Shown piece by piece: positions 15,942 to 24,784 of a stretch of DNA of 64,000 nt. The DNA lies in NCBI RefSeq assembly GCF_029714305.1, contig NZ_CP121647.1, positions 6,592,501-6,656,500 of the forward strand, written 5' to 3'. Made by a program: the position numbers and the translations under genes. The stretch's first letter is position 1, and the number at the start of each line of letters is the position of its first letter. Source of the DNA: Bradyrhizobium sp. CB3481 (GTDB lineage Bacteria; Pseudomonadota; Alphaproteobacteria; Rhizobiales; Xanthobacteraceae). The notes under the pieces were generated by a model, which was not told where the DNA came from, searched no databases, and worked only from the letters and a program-made list of their open reading frames with translations.

Positions 15942-18900
15942 ATGAAACTCACGCGCCTCCGCCTCCACGGTTTCAAGTCGTTCGTCGAACCCACTGATTT
16001 CGTGATCGAACCCGGCCTCACCGGCGTGGTCGGTCCGAACGGCTGCGGCAAGTCGAACCTGGTCGAGGCGCTGCGCTGGGCGATGGGCGAAACCTCGCAC
16101 AAATCGCTGCGCGCTGCCGACATGGACGCGGTTATCTTCGCCGGTTCCGGCAACCGCCCGGCGCGCAACCACGCCGAAGTCACCATGACGATCGACAATG
16201 CCGATCGCACCGCGCCGGCCGCCGTCAATGACAGCCAGGTGCTGGAAATTTCCCGCCGCATCGAGCGCGAGGCCGGTTCCGTCTACCGCATCAACGGCCG
16301 CGACGTCCGCGCCCGCGACGTGCAGATCCTGTTCGCAGATGCCGCCACCGGCGCGCGTTCGCCGGCGCTGGTCCACCAGGGCAAGATCGGCGAGATCATC
16401 CAGGCCAAGCCGGAACAACGGCGCCGCGTGCTGGAAGACGCCGCCGGTGTTGCCGGCCTGCATGCCCGCCGCCACGAGGCCGAACTGCGGCTGAAGGCCG
16501 CCGAAACCAATCTCACCCGCGTCGAGGACGTGATCGGCCAGCTCACCGGCCAGATGGACGGCCTGAAGAAACAGGCGCGTCAGGCGATTCGTTTCCGCGA
16601 GGTCGCCGCCAAGGTGCGCAAGGCGGAAGCCACGCTGTTCCATCTGCGCTGGGTCGAAGCCAATGCCGACGTCGCAGAGGCCGCCCACACCCATGACATC
16701 AACGTGCGCGAGATGGCTGAACGCACCCGCGAGCAGGCCGAGGCCGCGCGCATCCAGGCGATCCGCGCCTCCGAACTGCCGGCACTGCGCGAAGGCGAAG
16801 CCCGCGCCGCAGCCGGGCTACAGCGCCTCACCAACGCGCGCGAACAGCTTGACCGCGAGGAAGAGCGCGCCAAGGAGCGCGTCGCCGAGCTCGACCGCCG
16901 GCTGTCGCAATTCGCCGGCGACATCGCCCGCGAGCAGCAGCAGATGGTCGACGCCGAGGCCGCGCTGCAGCGGCTCGACACCGAAGACGCCGAGCTGAAG
17001 GAAGAGATCAAGTCGCGCGTCGAAAAGCGCTCCGGCGTCGATGAGCGCGTCTCGGAAGCCGAAGCCACGCTGGCCGCCGCCGAGCGCATGTTCGGCGAAC
17101 TGACTGCCGCGCTCGCCGACCTCACCGCCAAGCGCAACCAGCTCGAGGCCGGCGTCCGCACCCATCGCGACCGCCTCGCCCGGCTCGATCAGGAAATCGC
17201 AAAAGTCCAGGCCGACGAGCAGAAGCTCAGCGAGGAAACCGGCGGCCTCGGCGACCTCGATGCGCTCGCCGCCACCATGGAGACCGCGCAGGAAATGCTG
17301 GCGGCGTCCGAAGCCGCTGCGCAGGCCAGCGAGACAGGCCACATCGCCGCGCGGCAGAAGCTCGAGGCTTCCCGCACCCCGCTCACCGAGGCTGAAAAGC
17401 GCGTGCAGCGGCTGGAGACCGAAGCGCGCACCATTTCAAAGCTCGTCAACGCCGAAACCAAGAATCTGTGGCCGCCGATCATCGACGGCGTCACGGTCGC
17501 CAAGGGTTATGAAAAGGCGATCGGTGCCGTGCTCGGCGACGATCTCGACGCGCCGGTCGATCCCTCCGCGCCGATGCGCTGGACCAATGCGGGCGCAAGT
17601 TTTGACGATCCGGCGCTGCCGGATGGCGTTGAACCGCTGGCGGGGCATGTCGAGGCGCCGCCCGAACTGCGGCGCCGCCTGGCGCAGATCGGCGTGGTGC
17701 CGAAAGAGCGCGGGGCGGAACTGGTCTCGCAATTGAAGACCGGCCAGCGACTGGTGTCGCTCGAAGGCGACGTCTGGCGCTGGGACGGCTTTGTTGCCGC
17801 CGCGCATGCGCCGACCGGTGCGGCACGGCGTCTCGCCGAGCGCGCCCGCCTCGTCGATATCGAGCACGAGCTGGAGCAGGCCCGCATCGATGCCACCACC
17901 AAGCGGCAGGCGCTGGAAGACGCTGAGGCCGAGCTGAAGGTGGCATCTTCGGCCGAAACCGCCGCCCGCGAGGCCTGGCGTGCCGCGCAGCGCGAGGCCG
18001 ATGCCGCGCGCGAGCGTCATGCCGCCACCGAGCGCGAGATCAGCCGCCACGCGGCGCGCAAGTCCGCGCTGACCGAAGCCCACACCCGCCTCGCCGCCGA
18101 TCGCAGCGAGGCCGAGGCGGCGCATGAGAGCGCGAACGCTGCGCTGGCCGAACTGGCGCCGACCGACGAGACCGAAGCCAGGCTCAGCACCGTCAGGACC
18201 GAGATTGACGGCCACCGCCGCTTTGCCGCGCAGGTGCGCGCCGAGGCCCAGGCGCTGGCGCGCGAAGCCGAACTCGCCGACAAGCGCGTGCAGGCGATCA
18301 CCGCCGAGCGCACCGAATGGCAGAACCGCAAGCAGAGTGCGGCTTCGCAGGTCTCGACCGTCGAAGCGCGCATCACCGAAGTGACGGCCGAACGCGCCGA
18401 TCTCGACAATGCGCCCGTCGTGTTCGCCGAAAAGCGCCGCGCGCTGATCGGCGAGATCGAGTCCGCCGAGGGCGCCCGCCGCGTCGCTGCCGACGCGCTC
18501 GCCGCCGCCGAAAGCCTGATGGCGCAAACCGACCGTGAGGCCAAGGCGTCGCTCGAAGCGCTCTCCTCCTCCCGCGAGGCCTGCGCCCGCGCCGAGGAGC
18601 GCATGGAAGGCACCAAGCGCCGGCTTGCCGACATCGAGCGCGAGATCCACGACATGCTCGAGGTCGAGCCGCATGCGGTGGCCGGCCTCGCCGAGATCGA
18701 ACCGGACGCGGAACTGCCGCCGGTCGGCGAGATCGAAGAAAACCTCGAAAAGCTGCGCCGCGACCGCGAGCGCCTGGGTGCCGTCAATTTGCGGGCCGAG
18801 GAAGAGCTGCGCGAGGTCGAGACCCAGCACACCGCGCTCACCACCGAGCGCGACGACCTCGTCGAAGCCATCAAGCGGCTGCGCCAGGGCATCCAGAGCC

Positions 18901-19406
18901 TCAACAAGGAAGCCCGCGAGCGGCTGCTGGTCTCGTTCGAGACGGTCAACGCGCATTTCAAGCGGCTGTTCGTTGAGCTGTTTGGTGGCGGCGAAGCGGC
19001 GCTTCACCTGATCGAGAGCGACGATCCCTTGGAAGCCGGCCTTGAAATCATCGCAAAACCGCCGGGCAAGAAGCCGCAGACGCTGTCGCTGCTGTCGGGC
19101 GGCGAGCAGGCCCTGACCGCGCTGGCGCTGATCTTTGCGGTGTTCCTCACCAACCCCTCGCCGATCTGCGTGCTGGACGAAGTCGACGCGCCGCTCGACG
19201 ACCATAACGTGGAGCGGTTCTGCAACCTGCTGCACGAGATGACCTCGTCGACCGAAACCCGCTTCATCATCATCACGCATAATCCGATCACGATGGCGCG
19301 GATGAACCGGCTGTTCGGCGTCACCATGGCCGAACGCGGCGTCTCGCAACTGGTCTCGGTCGGCCTCGACGACGCCGTGAAGATCCTCGATCAGCACGTG
19401 GCGTGA
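15942..19406 (+). CDS. smc: Chromosome segregation protein SMC
   Basis: A 1154-residue SMC ATPase. The Walker A is GPNGCGKSN (Lys37) in the N-terminal head, followed by two long coiled coils (about 170-505 and 640-960), and the C-terminal head with signature LSGGEQALTALALIFA and Walker B VLDEVDAPLDD. It dimerises at the hinge and with ScpA/ScpB compacts and segregates chromosomes. The hinge (about 510-630) is short and poorly conserved: KGYEKAIGAVLGDDLDAPVDP and LVSLEGDVWRWDGFVA are visible but the usual glycine-rich body is not. I start at the ATG at 15942; a GTG 6 bp upstream is in frame. Confidence 0.97.
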   Translation: MKLTRLRLHGFKSFVEPTDFVIEPGLTGVVGPNGCGKSNLVEALRWAMGETSHKSLRAADMDAVIFAGSGNRPARNHAEVTMTIDNADRTAPAAVNDSQVLEISRRIEREAGSVYRINGRDVRARDVQILFADAATGARSPALVHQGKIGEIIQAKPEQRRRVLEDAAGVAGLHARRHEAELRLKAAETNLTRVEDVIGQLTGQMDGLKKQARQAIRFREVAAKVRKAEATLFHLRWVEANADVAEAAHTHDINVREMAERTREQAEAARIQAIRASELPALREGEARAAAGLQRLTNAREQLDREEERAKERVAELDRRLSQFAGDIAREQQQMVDAEAALQRLDTEDAELKEEIKSRVEKRSGVDERVSEAEATLAAAERMFGELTAALADLTAKRNQLEAGVRTHRDRLARLDQEIAKVQADEQKLSEETGGLGDLDALAATMETAQEMLAASEAAAQASETGHIAARQKLEASRTPLTEAEKRVQRLETEARTISKLVNAETKNLWPPIIDGVTVAKGYEKAIGAVLGDDLDAPVDPSAPMRWTNAGASFDDPALPDGVEPLAGHVEAPPELRRRLAQIGVVPKERGAELVSQLKTGQRLVSLEGDVWRWDGFVAAAHAPTGAARRLAERARLVDIEHELEQARIDATTKRQALEDAEAELKVASSAETAAREAWRAAQREADAARERHAATEREISRHAARKSALTEAHTRLAADRSEAEAAHESANAALAELAPTDETEARLSTVRTEIDGHRRFAAQVRAEAQALAREAELADKRVQAITAERTEWQNRKQSAASQVSTVEARITEVTAERADLDNAPVVFAEKRRALIGEIESAEGARRVAADALAAAESLMAQTDREAKASLEALSSSREACARAEERMEGTKRRLADIEREIHDMLEVEPHAVAGLAEIEPDAELPPVGEIEENLEKLRRDRERLGAVNLRAEEELREVETQHTALTTERDDLVEAIKRLRQGIQSLNKEARERLLVSFETVNAHFKRLFVELFGGGEAALHLIESDDPLEAGLEIIAKPPGKKPQTLSLLSGGEQALTALALIFAVFLTNPSPICVLDEVDAPLDDHNVERFCNLLHEMTSSTETRFIIITHNPITMARMNRLFGVTMAERGVSQLVSVGLDDAVKILDQHVA

Positions 19407-19437
19407 GATTTAGGCTTTCGTCGCCGCATCCAATGAT

Positions 19438-19534
19438 GTCATCATCCGCGAAAGCGGATGATCCAGTACGCCGCGCCGTTCGTGATTTTCACAGCCGTCT
19501 CGGCGTACTGGATGCCCGCATGCGCGGGCATGAC
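19438..19534. repeat. Intergenic inverted repeat, GTACTGGAT family (copy 1)
   Basis: Starts GTCATCATCCGCGAAAGCGG, continues GATGATCCAGTACGCCG, and ends with CGGCGTACTGGATGCCCGC ATGCGCGGGCATGAC. Arms CCAGTACGCCG and CGGCGTACTGG pair across about 25 bp; each end also folds on itself. A second copy is at 27529-27648. It lies between smc and the Rsm22 gene. Confidence 0.8.
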
Positions 19535-19542
19535 GAGACGAG

Positions 19543-20520
19543 ATGACCTCACCCGACCTCCCCGCCGAACTCAAAGCCGCGCTCGACGGCAAGCTGCGCG
19601 GCTTTTCCCGCAACGACGCCGCCGGCCGCGCGGCGTCGATTTCGAAGACTTATCGCAGCGGCGGCAATTCCGGCGCCATCCGCTCCGAGTCCGATGCCCT
19701 CGCCTATGCGCTGGCGCGGATGCCCGCGACCTACGCCGCGGTCACGGCGAGCTTGAATGCACTGATCGAGATCAGGCCTGACCTGGCTCCGAAGACCTTG
19801 CTCGACATCGGCGCCGGGCCAGGCACAGCGACGTGGGCGGCCGCCGAAGCTTTCTCCTGCCTGCAACATTTCTCCCTGCTCGACGCCAATGACGCGCTGC
19901 GCATGCTGGCGCTCGATCTTGCACGGGACAGCACACGGTTACGAAACATCAGCTACGAACGCGGCGAAGCCCGTACTGCGCTGGCGACGGCGGATGCCGC
20001 CGATCTAGTCGTCGCGAGCTATATGATCAACGAGATCGGCGAGGCCGAACAACGCGCACTCGCCGAACTGATGTGGGAAAAGACCCGCGACACACTGCTC
20101 GTGGTCGAGCCCGGAACGCCCGCGGGCTACGCGCGGATCATCGCGCTGCGCGCGCACCTGATCGCTCTCGGTGCGCATGTCGCCGCCCCCTGCCCGCATG
20201 ACGGCCAATGCCCGCTTCAGCCGCCCGACTGGTGCCATTTCTCACAGCGCCTGCAGCGCTCGCGCGCGCACATGCAGGTCAAGGGTGCGGAAGTGCCGTT
20301 CGAGGATGAGCGGTTCTCTTATGTCGCGGTGACGCGTGCCCCGGTACCCTCGCGCCGCTCCCGTGTGCTGGCGCAACCTGATGTCGGCAAGGTCGAAATC
20401 ACGGCAAAGTTCTGCACGACGGAGGGACTGAGCTTCACGAAAGTCCCCCGCCGCGCCAAAGCGGATTATGCCGCCGCCCGCCGCTGGCGTTGGGGCGATG
20501 CGGTGATCGAGGAGAACTGA
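19543..20520 (+). CDS. Rsm22 family ribosomal methyltransferase-like protein
   Basis: A 325-residue class I methyltransferase-like protein. The SAM motif I is LLDIGAGPGTATWAA near residue 85; LVVASYMINEIG and LLVVEPGTPAGYARI follow as motifs IV and VI. A cysteine cluster CPHDGQCPLQPPDWCHFSQRLQRS matches the metal (iron-sulfur or zinc) site of the Rsm22 family, whose mitochondrial member supports small-ribosomal-subunit assembly. The C-terminal strand SYVAVTR and a long basic tail are typical. Whether it methylates rRNA is not settled for the family. Between smc and a repeat element. Confidence 0.9.
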   Translation: MTSPDLPAELKAALDGKLRGFSRNDAAGRAASISKTYRSGGNSGAIRSESDALAYALARMPATYAAVTASLNALIEIRPDLAPKTLLDIGAGPGTATWAAAEAFSCLQHFSLLDANDALRMLALDLARDSTRLRNISYERGEARTALATADAADLVVASYMINEIGEAEQRALAELMWEKTRDTLLVVEPGTPAGYARIIALRAHLIALGAHVAAPCPHDGQCPLQPPDWCHFSQRLQRSRAHMQVKGAEVPFEDERFSYVAVTRAPVPSRRSRVLAQPDVGKVEITAKFCTTEGLSFTKVPRRAKADYAAARRWRWGDAVIEEN

Positions 20521-20539
20521 TCCACACCGCGGTCTCCGT

Positions 20540-20695
20540 GCCCCGGACGCTGCGCAGCGCGCCGCGCGTGCGGCGTGATGCGCTGCAGAGCCGGGGCCCA
20601 TCTTTCCACTTCCCATTCCGCTGGCGGCCGTGGGTCCCGGCTCTGCGGTGCACCGTCAAGCGACGCTGCACCGCGTCCGGGACACGGGCCCCTTA
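20540..20695. repeat. Intergenic inverted repeat, CCCCGGACGCTGCGCAGCG family (copy 1)
   Basis: Begins CCCCGGACGCTGCGCAGCGC and ends GCTGCACCGCGTCCGGGACA, so the two ends are imperfect inverted repeats. Inside, GCAGAGCCGGGGCCCA pairs with TGGGTCCCGGCTCTGC. A second copy is at 33766-33892. It fills most of the 302 bp gap before the LemA gene; apart from that gap's ribosome binding site I see nothing else in it. Confidence 0.8.
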
Positions 20696-20822
20696 CAAAG
20701 CTGCCTTGAACTTATCCCACCGCACTTCCGACTAAAGCCATGCCCACCTTCCGGGCGGGCTGCCGCGCGCCCCCGTTTTCGTCTAATTTCGCTCGTCTCG
20801 TCCCCTTCAGGAGTTGTCCCTC

Positions 20823-21383
20823 ATGTCGACCGGCTGGATCGTTCTCGGCGTCATCGCCATCATCGTGCTGTTTGCGTTCGGCGCCTATAACCGGCTCGTC
20901 GCGCTCAGCCAGCGCGTCGGGCAGGCCTTTGCCGATATCGACGTCCAGCTCAAGCAGCGCCACGACCTGATCCCGAACCTGGTCGAGACCGTGAAGGGCT
21001 ACGCTGCCCACGAGCGCGGCACGCTCGACGACGTGATCAAGGCGCGCAATTCGGCGATGTCGGCGCAGGGCCCGGCGCAGGTATCGGCCGCCGAGAACCA
21101 GCTCTCCGGCGCGCTCGGCCGCCTGATCGCGCTCTCGGAGGCCTATCCGGACCTCAAGGCCAACGCCAATTTCCAGCAACTCGCCAGCGAACTATCCGAC
21201 CTCGAAAACAAGATCGCGGCCAGCCGCCGCTTCTTCAACAACGCGGTCCAGGAATACAACACCGGCATCCAGCAGCTTCCGGCGGCGCTGTTCGCCGGCA
21301 TGTTCGGCTTCACCCGCAAGGAATTCTTCGACCTCGGCGCCAGCCGGACCGAAGTCGAGAAAGCGCCGAGCGTGAAGTTCTGA
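20823..21383 (+). CDS. LemA family protein
   Basis: A 186-residue LemA protein: one N-terminal membrane helix (GWIVLGVIAIIVLFAFGAYNRLVAL) then the conserved helical bundle QAFADIDVQLKQRHDLIPNLVETVKGYAAHERGTLDDVIKAR and the C-terminal ASRRFFNNAVQEYNTGIQQLPAALFAGMFGF. LemA proteins are membrane-anchored four-helix bundles of unclear function, often encoded beside TPM-domain or M48 protease genes, as here with the HtpX-like gene 137 bp downstream. CAGGAG lies 9 bp before the ATG at 20823. Confidence 0.95.
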   Translation: MSTGWIVLGVIAIIVLFAFGAYNRLVALSQRVGQAFADIDVQLKQRHDLIPNLVETVKGYAAHERGTLDDVIKARNSAMSAQGPAQVSAAENQLSGALGRLIALSEAYPDLKANANFQQLASELSDLENKIAASRRFFNNAVQEYNTGIQQLPAALFAGMFGFTRKEFFDLGASRTEVEKAPSVKF

Positions 21384-21405
21384 TCGATATGGCGTCTCGC
21401 TCTTC

Positions 21406-21506
21406 CGTCATTCCGGGGCGTCGCAAAGCGGCGAACCCGGAATCTCCATCAATGCACAAAACCTCTGGATTCCGGGTTCGCCGCGTCGCGGCGCCCCGGA
21501 ATGACG
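21406..21506. repeat. Intergenic inverted repeat, CGTCATTCCGGGGCG family
   Basis: CGTCATTCCGGGGCGTCGC at the left pairs with GCGGCGCCCCGGAATGACG at the right; inner arms GCGAACCCGGAATC and GATTCCGGGTTCGC continue the stem, leaving a short AT-rich loop. It occupies most of the space between the LemA and M48 genes and could reduce or stop read-through. Confidence 0.8.
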
Positions 21507-21520
21507 GGTGGTGACGCATC

Positions 21521-22714
21521 ATGGCCGCGTACGGTCTCTACACGCATATCGCATCGAACAAGCTTCGCTCGATGCTGCTGCTCGGCGGCCTGTTCCTGCT
21601 GATCTATGTGCTGGTGTTTGCCGGCGCGCTGGTCGGCGAAGTGTTCTTCCATAGCGACAGGCCACTCAATTATTACCTAACGCACGCAGCGCGCGACCTG
21701 GTCTCGGCCTTCCCCTGGGCCACGATTGCCGCCGCGCTGTGGATCGTGATCGCCTATTTCTTCCACCAGAACATGATCGATGCCGTGACCGGCGGCGAGA
21801 GCGTGACGCGGCAGCAGGAGCCGCGGCTCTATAACCTGCTGGAAAATCTCTGTATCTCGCGCGGCATCCCGATGCCGAAGCTGAAGGTGATGGACAGCCC
21901 GGCGCTGAACGCCTTCGCCACGGGGCTCAACCGCCGGCAATATTCCGTCACCGTCACCTCGGGGCTTCTGCAGGCGCTGAACGACCAGGAGATCGAGGCC
22001 GTGCTCGGCCACGAGCTCACCCACATCCGCAACGGCGACGTGCAGTTGATGGTGGTCGCCATGATCATCGCCGGCGTGGTGGGCTTCTTCGGCGAACTGT
22101 TCTTTCGCACGTTCACCAACCTGTCCTGGAATTCCAGCGGCAGCGGCTGGTCGTCCTCGTCGTCGTCCTCCTCTTCGTCGTCATCGTCATCCGATCGCGA
22201 CAGCAAGGGCGGCGGCGGCGCCATCATCGCGATCATCATCGCGGTCGTGCTGATCCTGCTGGCCTGGCTGCTCTCGCAGGTGGTCAAGCTGGCGCTGTCG
22301 CGATCGCGCGAGCTCCTGGCCGACGCCGGCTCGGTCGAGCTGACCAAGAATCCCGACGCCATGATCACGGCGCTGCGCAAGATCGAGAACCGCGGTGAGC
22401 TTGAAGGCGCTACCTCCGCCGTGATGGAGCTCTGCGTCGATAATCCCCGCGAAGGGTTTGCGGACCTGTTCGCAACCCACCCGTCGGTCGATTCGCGGGT
22501 CAAGGCGCTGGTGCAGTTTGCCGGCGGGCATGACCCCGGTCCCTTGGCCCTGCCGTCCGAGGCATCGAACGAAACGGACGAGCCGGAAGAATCAGCCACC
22601 GAGCAGCCATCGTCCCCGGCTCCCCGCGGCCCCTGGAACAATGCCGGCGCGCCCGACGGCACCCCCGCCGCCCCTCCCGGCCCCCTGGACGGCCCGTGGG
22701 GCCCGCACCGCTAG
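21521..22714 (+). CDS. HtpX-like M48 family metallopeptidase
   Basis: A 397-residue integral membrane zinc protease. Two N-terminal helices (21-45 and 61-80) precede the catalytic domain: NAFATG, then HELTH with both zinc histidines in EAVLGHELTHIRNGDV, two more helices, and the SRSRELLADAGSVELTKNP stretch containing the third zinc ligand Glu. A run of 13 serines within residues ~207-225 sits on the loop between helices 3 and 4. The C-terminal ~55 residues are Pro-rich and low complexity. HtpX degrades misfolded inner-membrane proteins. Paired with LemA. Confidence 0.93.
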   Translation: MAAYGLYTHIASNKLRSMLLLGGLFLLIYVLVFAGALVGEVFFHSDRPLNYYLTHAARDLVSAFPWATIAAALWIVIAYFFHQNMIDAVTGGESVTRQQEPRLYNLLENLCISRGIPMPKLKVMDSPALNAFATGLNRRQYSVTVTSGLLQALNDQEIEAVLGHELTHIRNGDVQLMVVAMIIAGVVGFFGELFFRTFTNLSWNSSGSGWSSSSSSSSSSSSSSDRDSKGGGGAIIAIIIAVVLILLAWLLSQVVKLALSRSRELLADAGSVELTKNPDAMITALRKIENRGELEGATSAVMELCVDNPREGFADLFATHPSVDSRVKALVQFAGGHDPGPLALPSEASNETDEPEESATEQPSSPAPRGPWNNAGAPDGTPAAPPGPLDGPWGPHR

Positions 22715-22877
22715 GCGGCTGCCCACCCCGCCTCGATTAAGGAATTCGGTATGAATAGTGGCGATGGGCGTCTAAGGAATTGAATTATCCCTTGTTTCTG
22801 CCATGTTCGCGCCCAAAGCAGGGAATGGGGCATGCCGGCCGCTCCCTCCGGTCGGAACTGCAATTCAAGGGAATTCC

Positions 22878-23627
22878 ATGGCAAAGCCAGTCGTGATTGT
22901 GGTGGGCGCGGACAAGGGCGGGGTCGGCAAGACCACCGTGTCGCGGACGCTCCTGGATTACTTCAGTGCCAACAACGTGCCGACGCGGGCGTTCGACACC
23001 GAATCGCCGCGCGGCACCCTGAAGCGGTTCCATCCTGACATCACCGAGATCGTCGACATGACGACAACGGCCGATCAGATGAAGATCTTCGATACGCTGA
23101 GCGCGGGACCCTCGGTCACCGTGATCGACGTCCGCGCCGGACTGTTATCCCCGGCGCTGGCCTCGCTCCGCGACATCGGCTTTCTCGATGCGGCCAAGGC
23201 CGGCCAGATCACCTTTGCCGTGTTCCATATACTGGGCCCCTCGATCGCCTCGCTGGACGAGATCGCCGAGACCGCGAACTTCATGCAGGGCGCCAAATAT
23301 TACCTGGTGAAGAACTTCATCAACGACACCCAGTTCTTCCAGTGGGACCAGTCGACCTACAATTCGTACTTTCATCGCATCAAAGATGCCACCGACCTCA
23401 CCATCCCCAAGCTGAATGAGATGGCCTATGAGCAGGTCGAGGTCTCCTCGGTGCCGTTCCTCAAATTCGTCGCCAACAAGGGCAAGGACGACGAGGCCGC
23501 GAACTATTCCTTCGTGCTGCGTGGCTATGTCCGGCACTGGCTCGCCAACGTCTGGAGCGAGTTCGACCGCATCAAGCTGACCGATCTCGTCGGCGCCAAA
23601 TCGACCACGCGCGGCGGCGAAAAATAG
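22878..23627 (+). CDS. ParA/MinD-like P-loop ATPase
   Basis: A 249-residue protein beginning MAKPVVIVVGADKGGVGKTTVSRTLL: the deviant Walker A KGGVGKTT of the ParA/MinD/Mrp group. The rest (FDTESPRGTLKRFHPD, VIDVRAGLLSPALASLRDIGFLDAAKAGQ, YLVKNFINDTQFFQW) is unlike plasmid ParA or MipZ, and I do not recognise a named subfamily. The start at 22878 has AAGGGA 7 bp upstream. A second P-loop-like gene follows 58 bp later on the same strand. The pair may work together in localisation or metal/cofactor handling; this is inference only. Confidence 0.8.
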   Translation: MAKPVVIVVGADKGGVGKTTVSRTLLDYFSANNVPTRAFDTESPRGTLKRFHPDITEIVDMTTTADQMKIFDTLSAGPSVTVIDVRAGLLSPALASLRDIGFLDAAKAGQITFAVFHILGPSIASLDEIAETANFMQGAKYYLVKNFINDTQFFQWDQSTYNSYFHRIKDATDLTIPKLNEMAYEQVEVSSVPFLKFVANKGKDDEAANYSFVLRGYVRHWLANVWSEFDRIKLTDLVGAKSTTRGGEK

Positions 23628-23685
23628 TCGCAAGCCCGCGGCGAAGGGACTGGATTAGCCGAAAAAATCCTTTGATATACAGGCG

Positions 23686-24354
23686 ATGAGCTCCACGCCT
23701 GTCTACATCATCTGCTCGCCCCGGCCGCTGGTCGGCAAGACGCTGCTTGCGCGTCTGCTCGGCGAGTTCCTGCTGCTGAAGGACGGCGCGGTCGCCTGCT
23801 TCGACATCAATCTGAAGGAACCATCGCTGCTCGAATACCTGCCGCGCATCACCGAGACCGCCGACGTGATGGACACCTACGGCAAGATGCAGCTGATGGA
23901 CCGCCTGATCGTCAATGACGGCATCGCCAAGGTGGTCGACCTCGGCTTTCACGCCTTCGACGAGTTCTTCAAGATGACCCATGAGATCGGGTTCATGAAG
24001 GAGGCGCTGCGGCGCCGCATCGCACCGGCCATCCTGTTCGTCGCCGACACCGACCGCGTTTCTGCGCGCAGCTACCCGGCCTTGCAGGAGCAGATCCCGC
24101 CGAAGGCGCTGATCACGATCGACAACGAATATGTGGTGCGCGGCGAACTGCCGGCTGCGATGGCAACGGGACGGGTTTTGCGGATACCGGCCCTGCCCTC
24201 GTTCCTGAAGACCTATGTCGACCGCGTGAGCTTTTCCTTCACCGACTATCTGCGCAACGAGCGGGACTCCTCCACCGAGCTGCACCAATGGATCCGGAGG
24301 AATTACACCGTGCTGCGCGAGCTCGAGTTCAGCCTGTTGCCGCAGCGGCCGTGA
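23686..24354 (+). CDS. Degenerate P-loop protein of unknown function
   Basis: A 222-residue protein that starts VYIICSPRPLVGKTLLARLLGEFLL. This aligns with a Walker A, but the first glycine of GxxxxGKT is replaced (PRPLVGKT). VACFDINLKEPSLLEYLP follows where ParA-like proteins have their second strand. The middle (IAKVVDLGFHAFDEFFKMTHEIGFMKEALRRR) and the end (FLKTYVDRVSFSFTDYLRNE) have no family I know. It shares overall plan and length with the ATPase just upstream and is probably its paralogue or partner. No transmembrane segment. Confidence 0.7.
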   Translation: MSSTPVYIICSPRPLVGKTLLARLLGEFLLLKDGAVACFDINLKEPSLLEYLPRITETADVMDTYGKMQLMDRLIVNDGIAKVVDLGFHAFDEFFKMTHEIGFMKEALRRRIAPAILFVADTDRVSARSYPALQEQIPPKALITIDNEYVVRGELPAAMATGRVLRIPALPSFLKTYVDRVSFSFTDYLRNERDSSTELHQWIRRNYTVLRELEFSLLPQRP

Positions 24355-24371
24355 CCGCGCCCGGTCGATAT

Positions 24372-24387
24372 TATTACCCGGGTAATA
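24372..24387. promoter_or_regulatory. 16 bp perfect palindrome before the GIY-YIG gene
   Basis: TATTACCCGGGTAATA reads the same on both strands and lies 64 bp before the GIY-YIG start. It is followed by TTGACG, which could be a -35 element. It is a good candidate operator for a dimeric repressor, but the cognate regulator is not in the window. Confidence 0.5.
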
Positions 24388-24451
24388 TTGACGCAAAACG
24401 GCTGACCTGCTATTCGCCTCGCCCGACCCACCGGCGTGCGAGAGGCCCCAA

Positions 24452-24784
24452 ATGACGTCAGCAAGAAAGGCAGCCATCGCCGCCTACAAGGAGCGCAAGT
24501 CCGCTCCCGGCATCTTTGCGATCCGCTGCCAGGCGACAGCTGAGATATGGGTCGGCCAGACCCCGGATCTCGAAAAAATCCAGAACCGGATCTGGTTCAC
24601 GCTGCGCCAGGGCAGCCACCCCTGCCGCAGCCTGCAGGCCGCATGGACCGCGCACGGGCCGGACAGCTTTGCGTTCGAAGAATGCGAGCGGTTGGAAGAG
24701 GAAGAGAGCGCCTATGTGCGCGACGCGCTGCTGAAGGAGCGCGTGCTGCATTGGCGGAAGCAGCTCGGCGCTGAAGCGGTGTGA
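24452..24784 (+). CDS. GIY-YIG-like family protein
   Basis: A 110-residue protein resembling a short stand-alone GIY-YIG domain. GIFAIRCQATAEIWVGQTPDLEKIQNRIWFTLRQGSH shows the G-I-F/Y-A-I and V-G-Q-T spacing, with the Arg of the first helix region retained, and ends with a helix ERLEEEESAYVRDALLKERVLHWRK. The classical GIY...YIG tyrosines are changed (GIF/VGQ), so nuclease activity is uncertain. AGAGG is placed 6 bp before the ATG. Alone behind a 16 bp palindrome and at the edge of a low-GC segment. Confidence 0.7.
   Translation: MTSARKAAIAAYKERKSAPGIFAIRCQATAEIWVGQTPDLEKIQNRIWFTLRQGSHPCRSLQAAWTAHGPDSFAFEECERLEEEESAYVRDALLKERVLHWRKQLGAEAV

Noticed and set aside
17436-19397. 653-codon open frame on the minus strand
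   Set aside because: Antisense shadow of smc with no recognisable domain.
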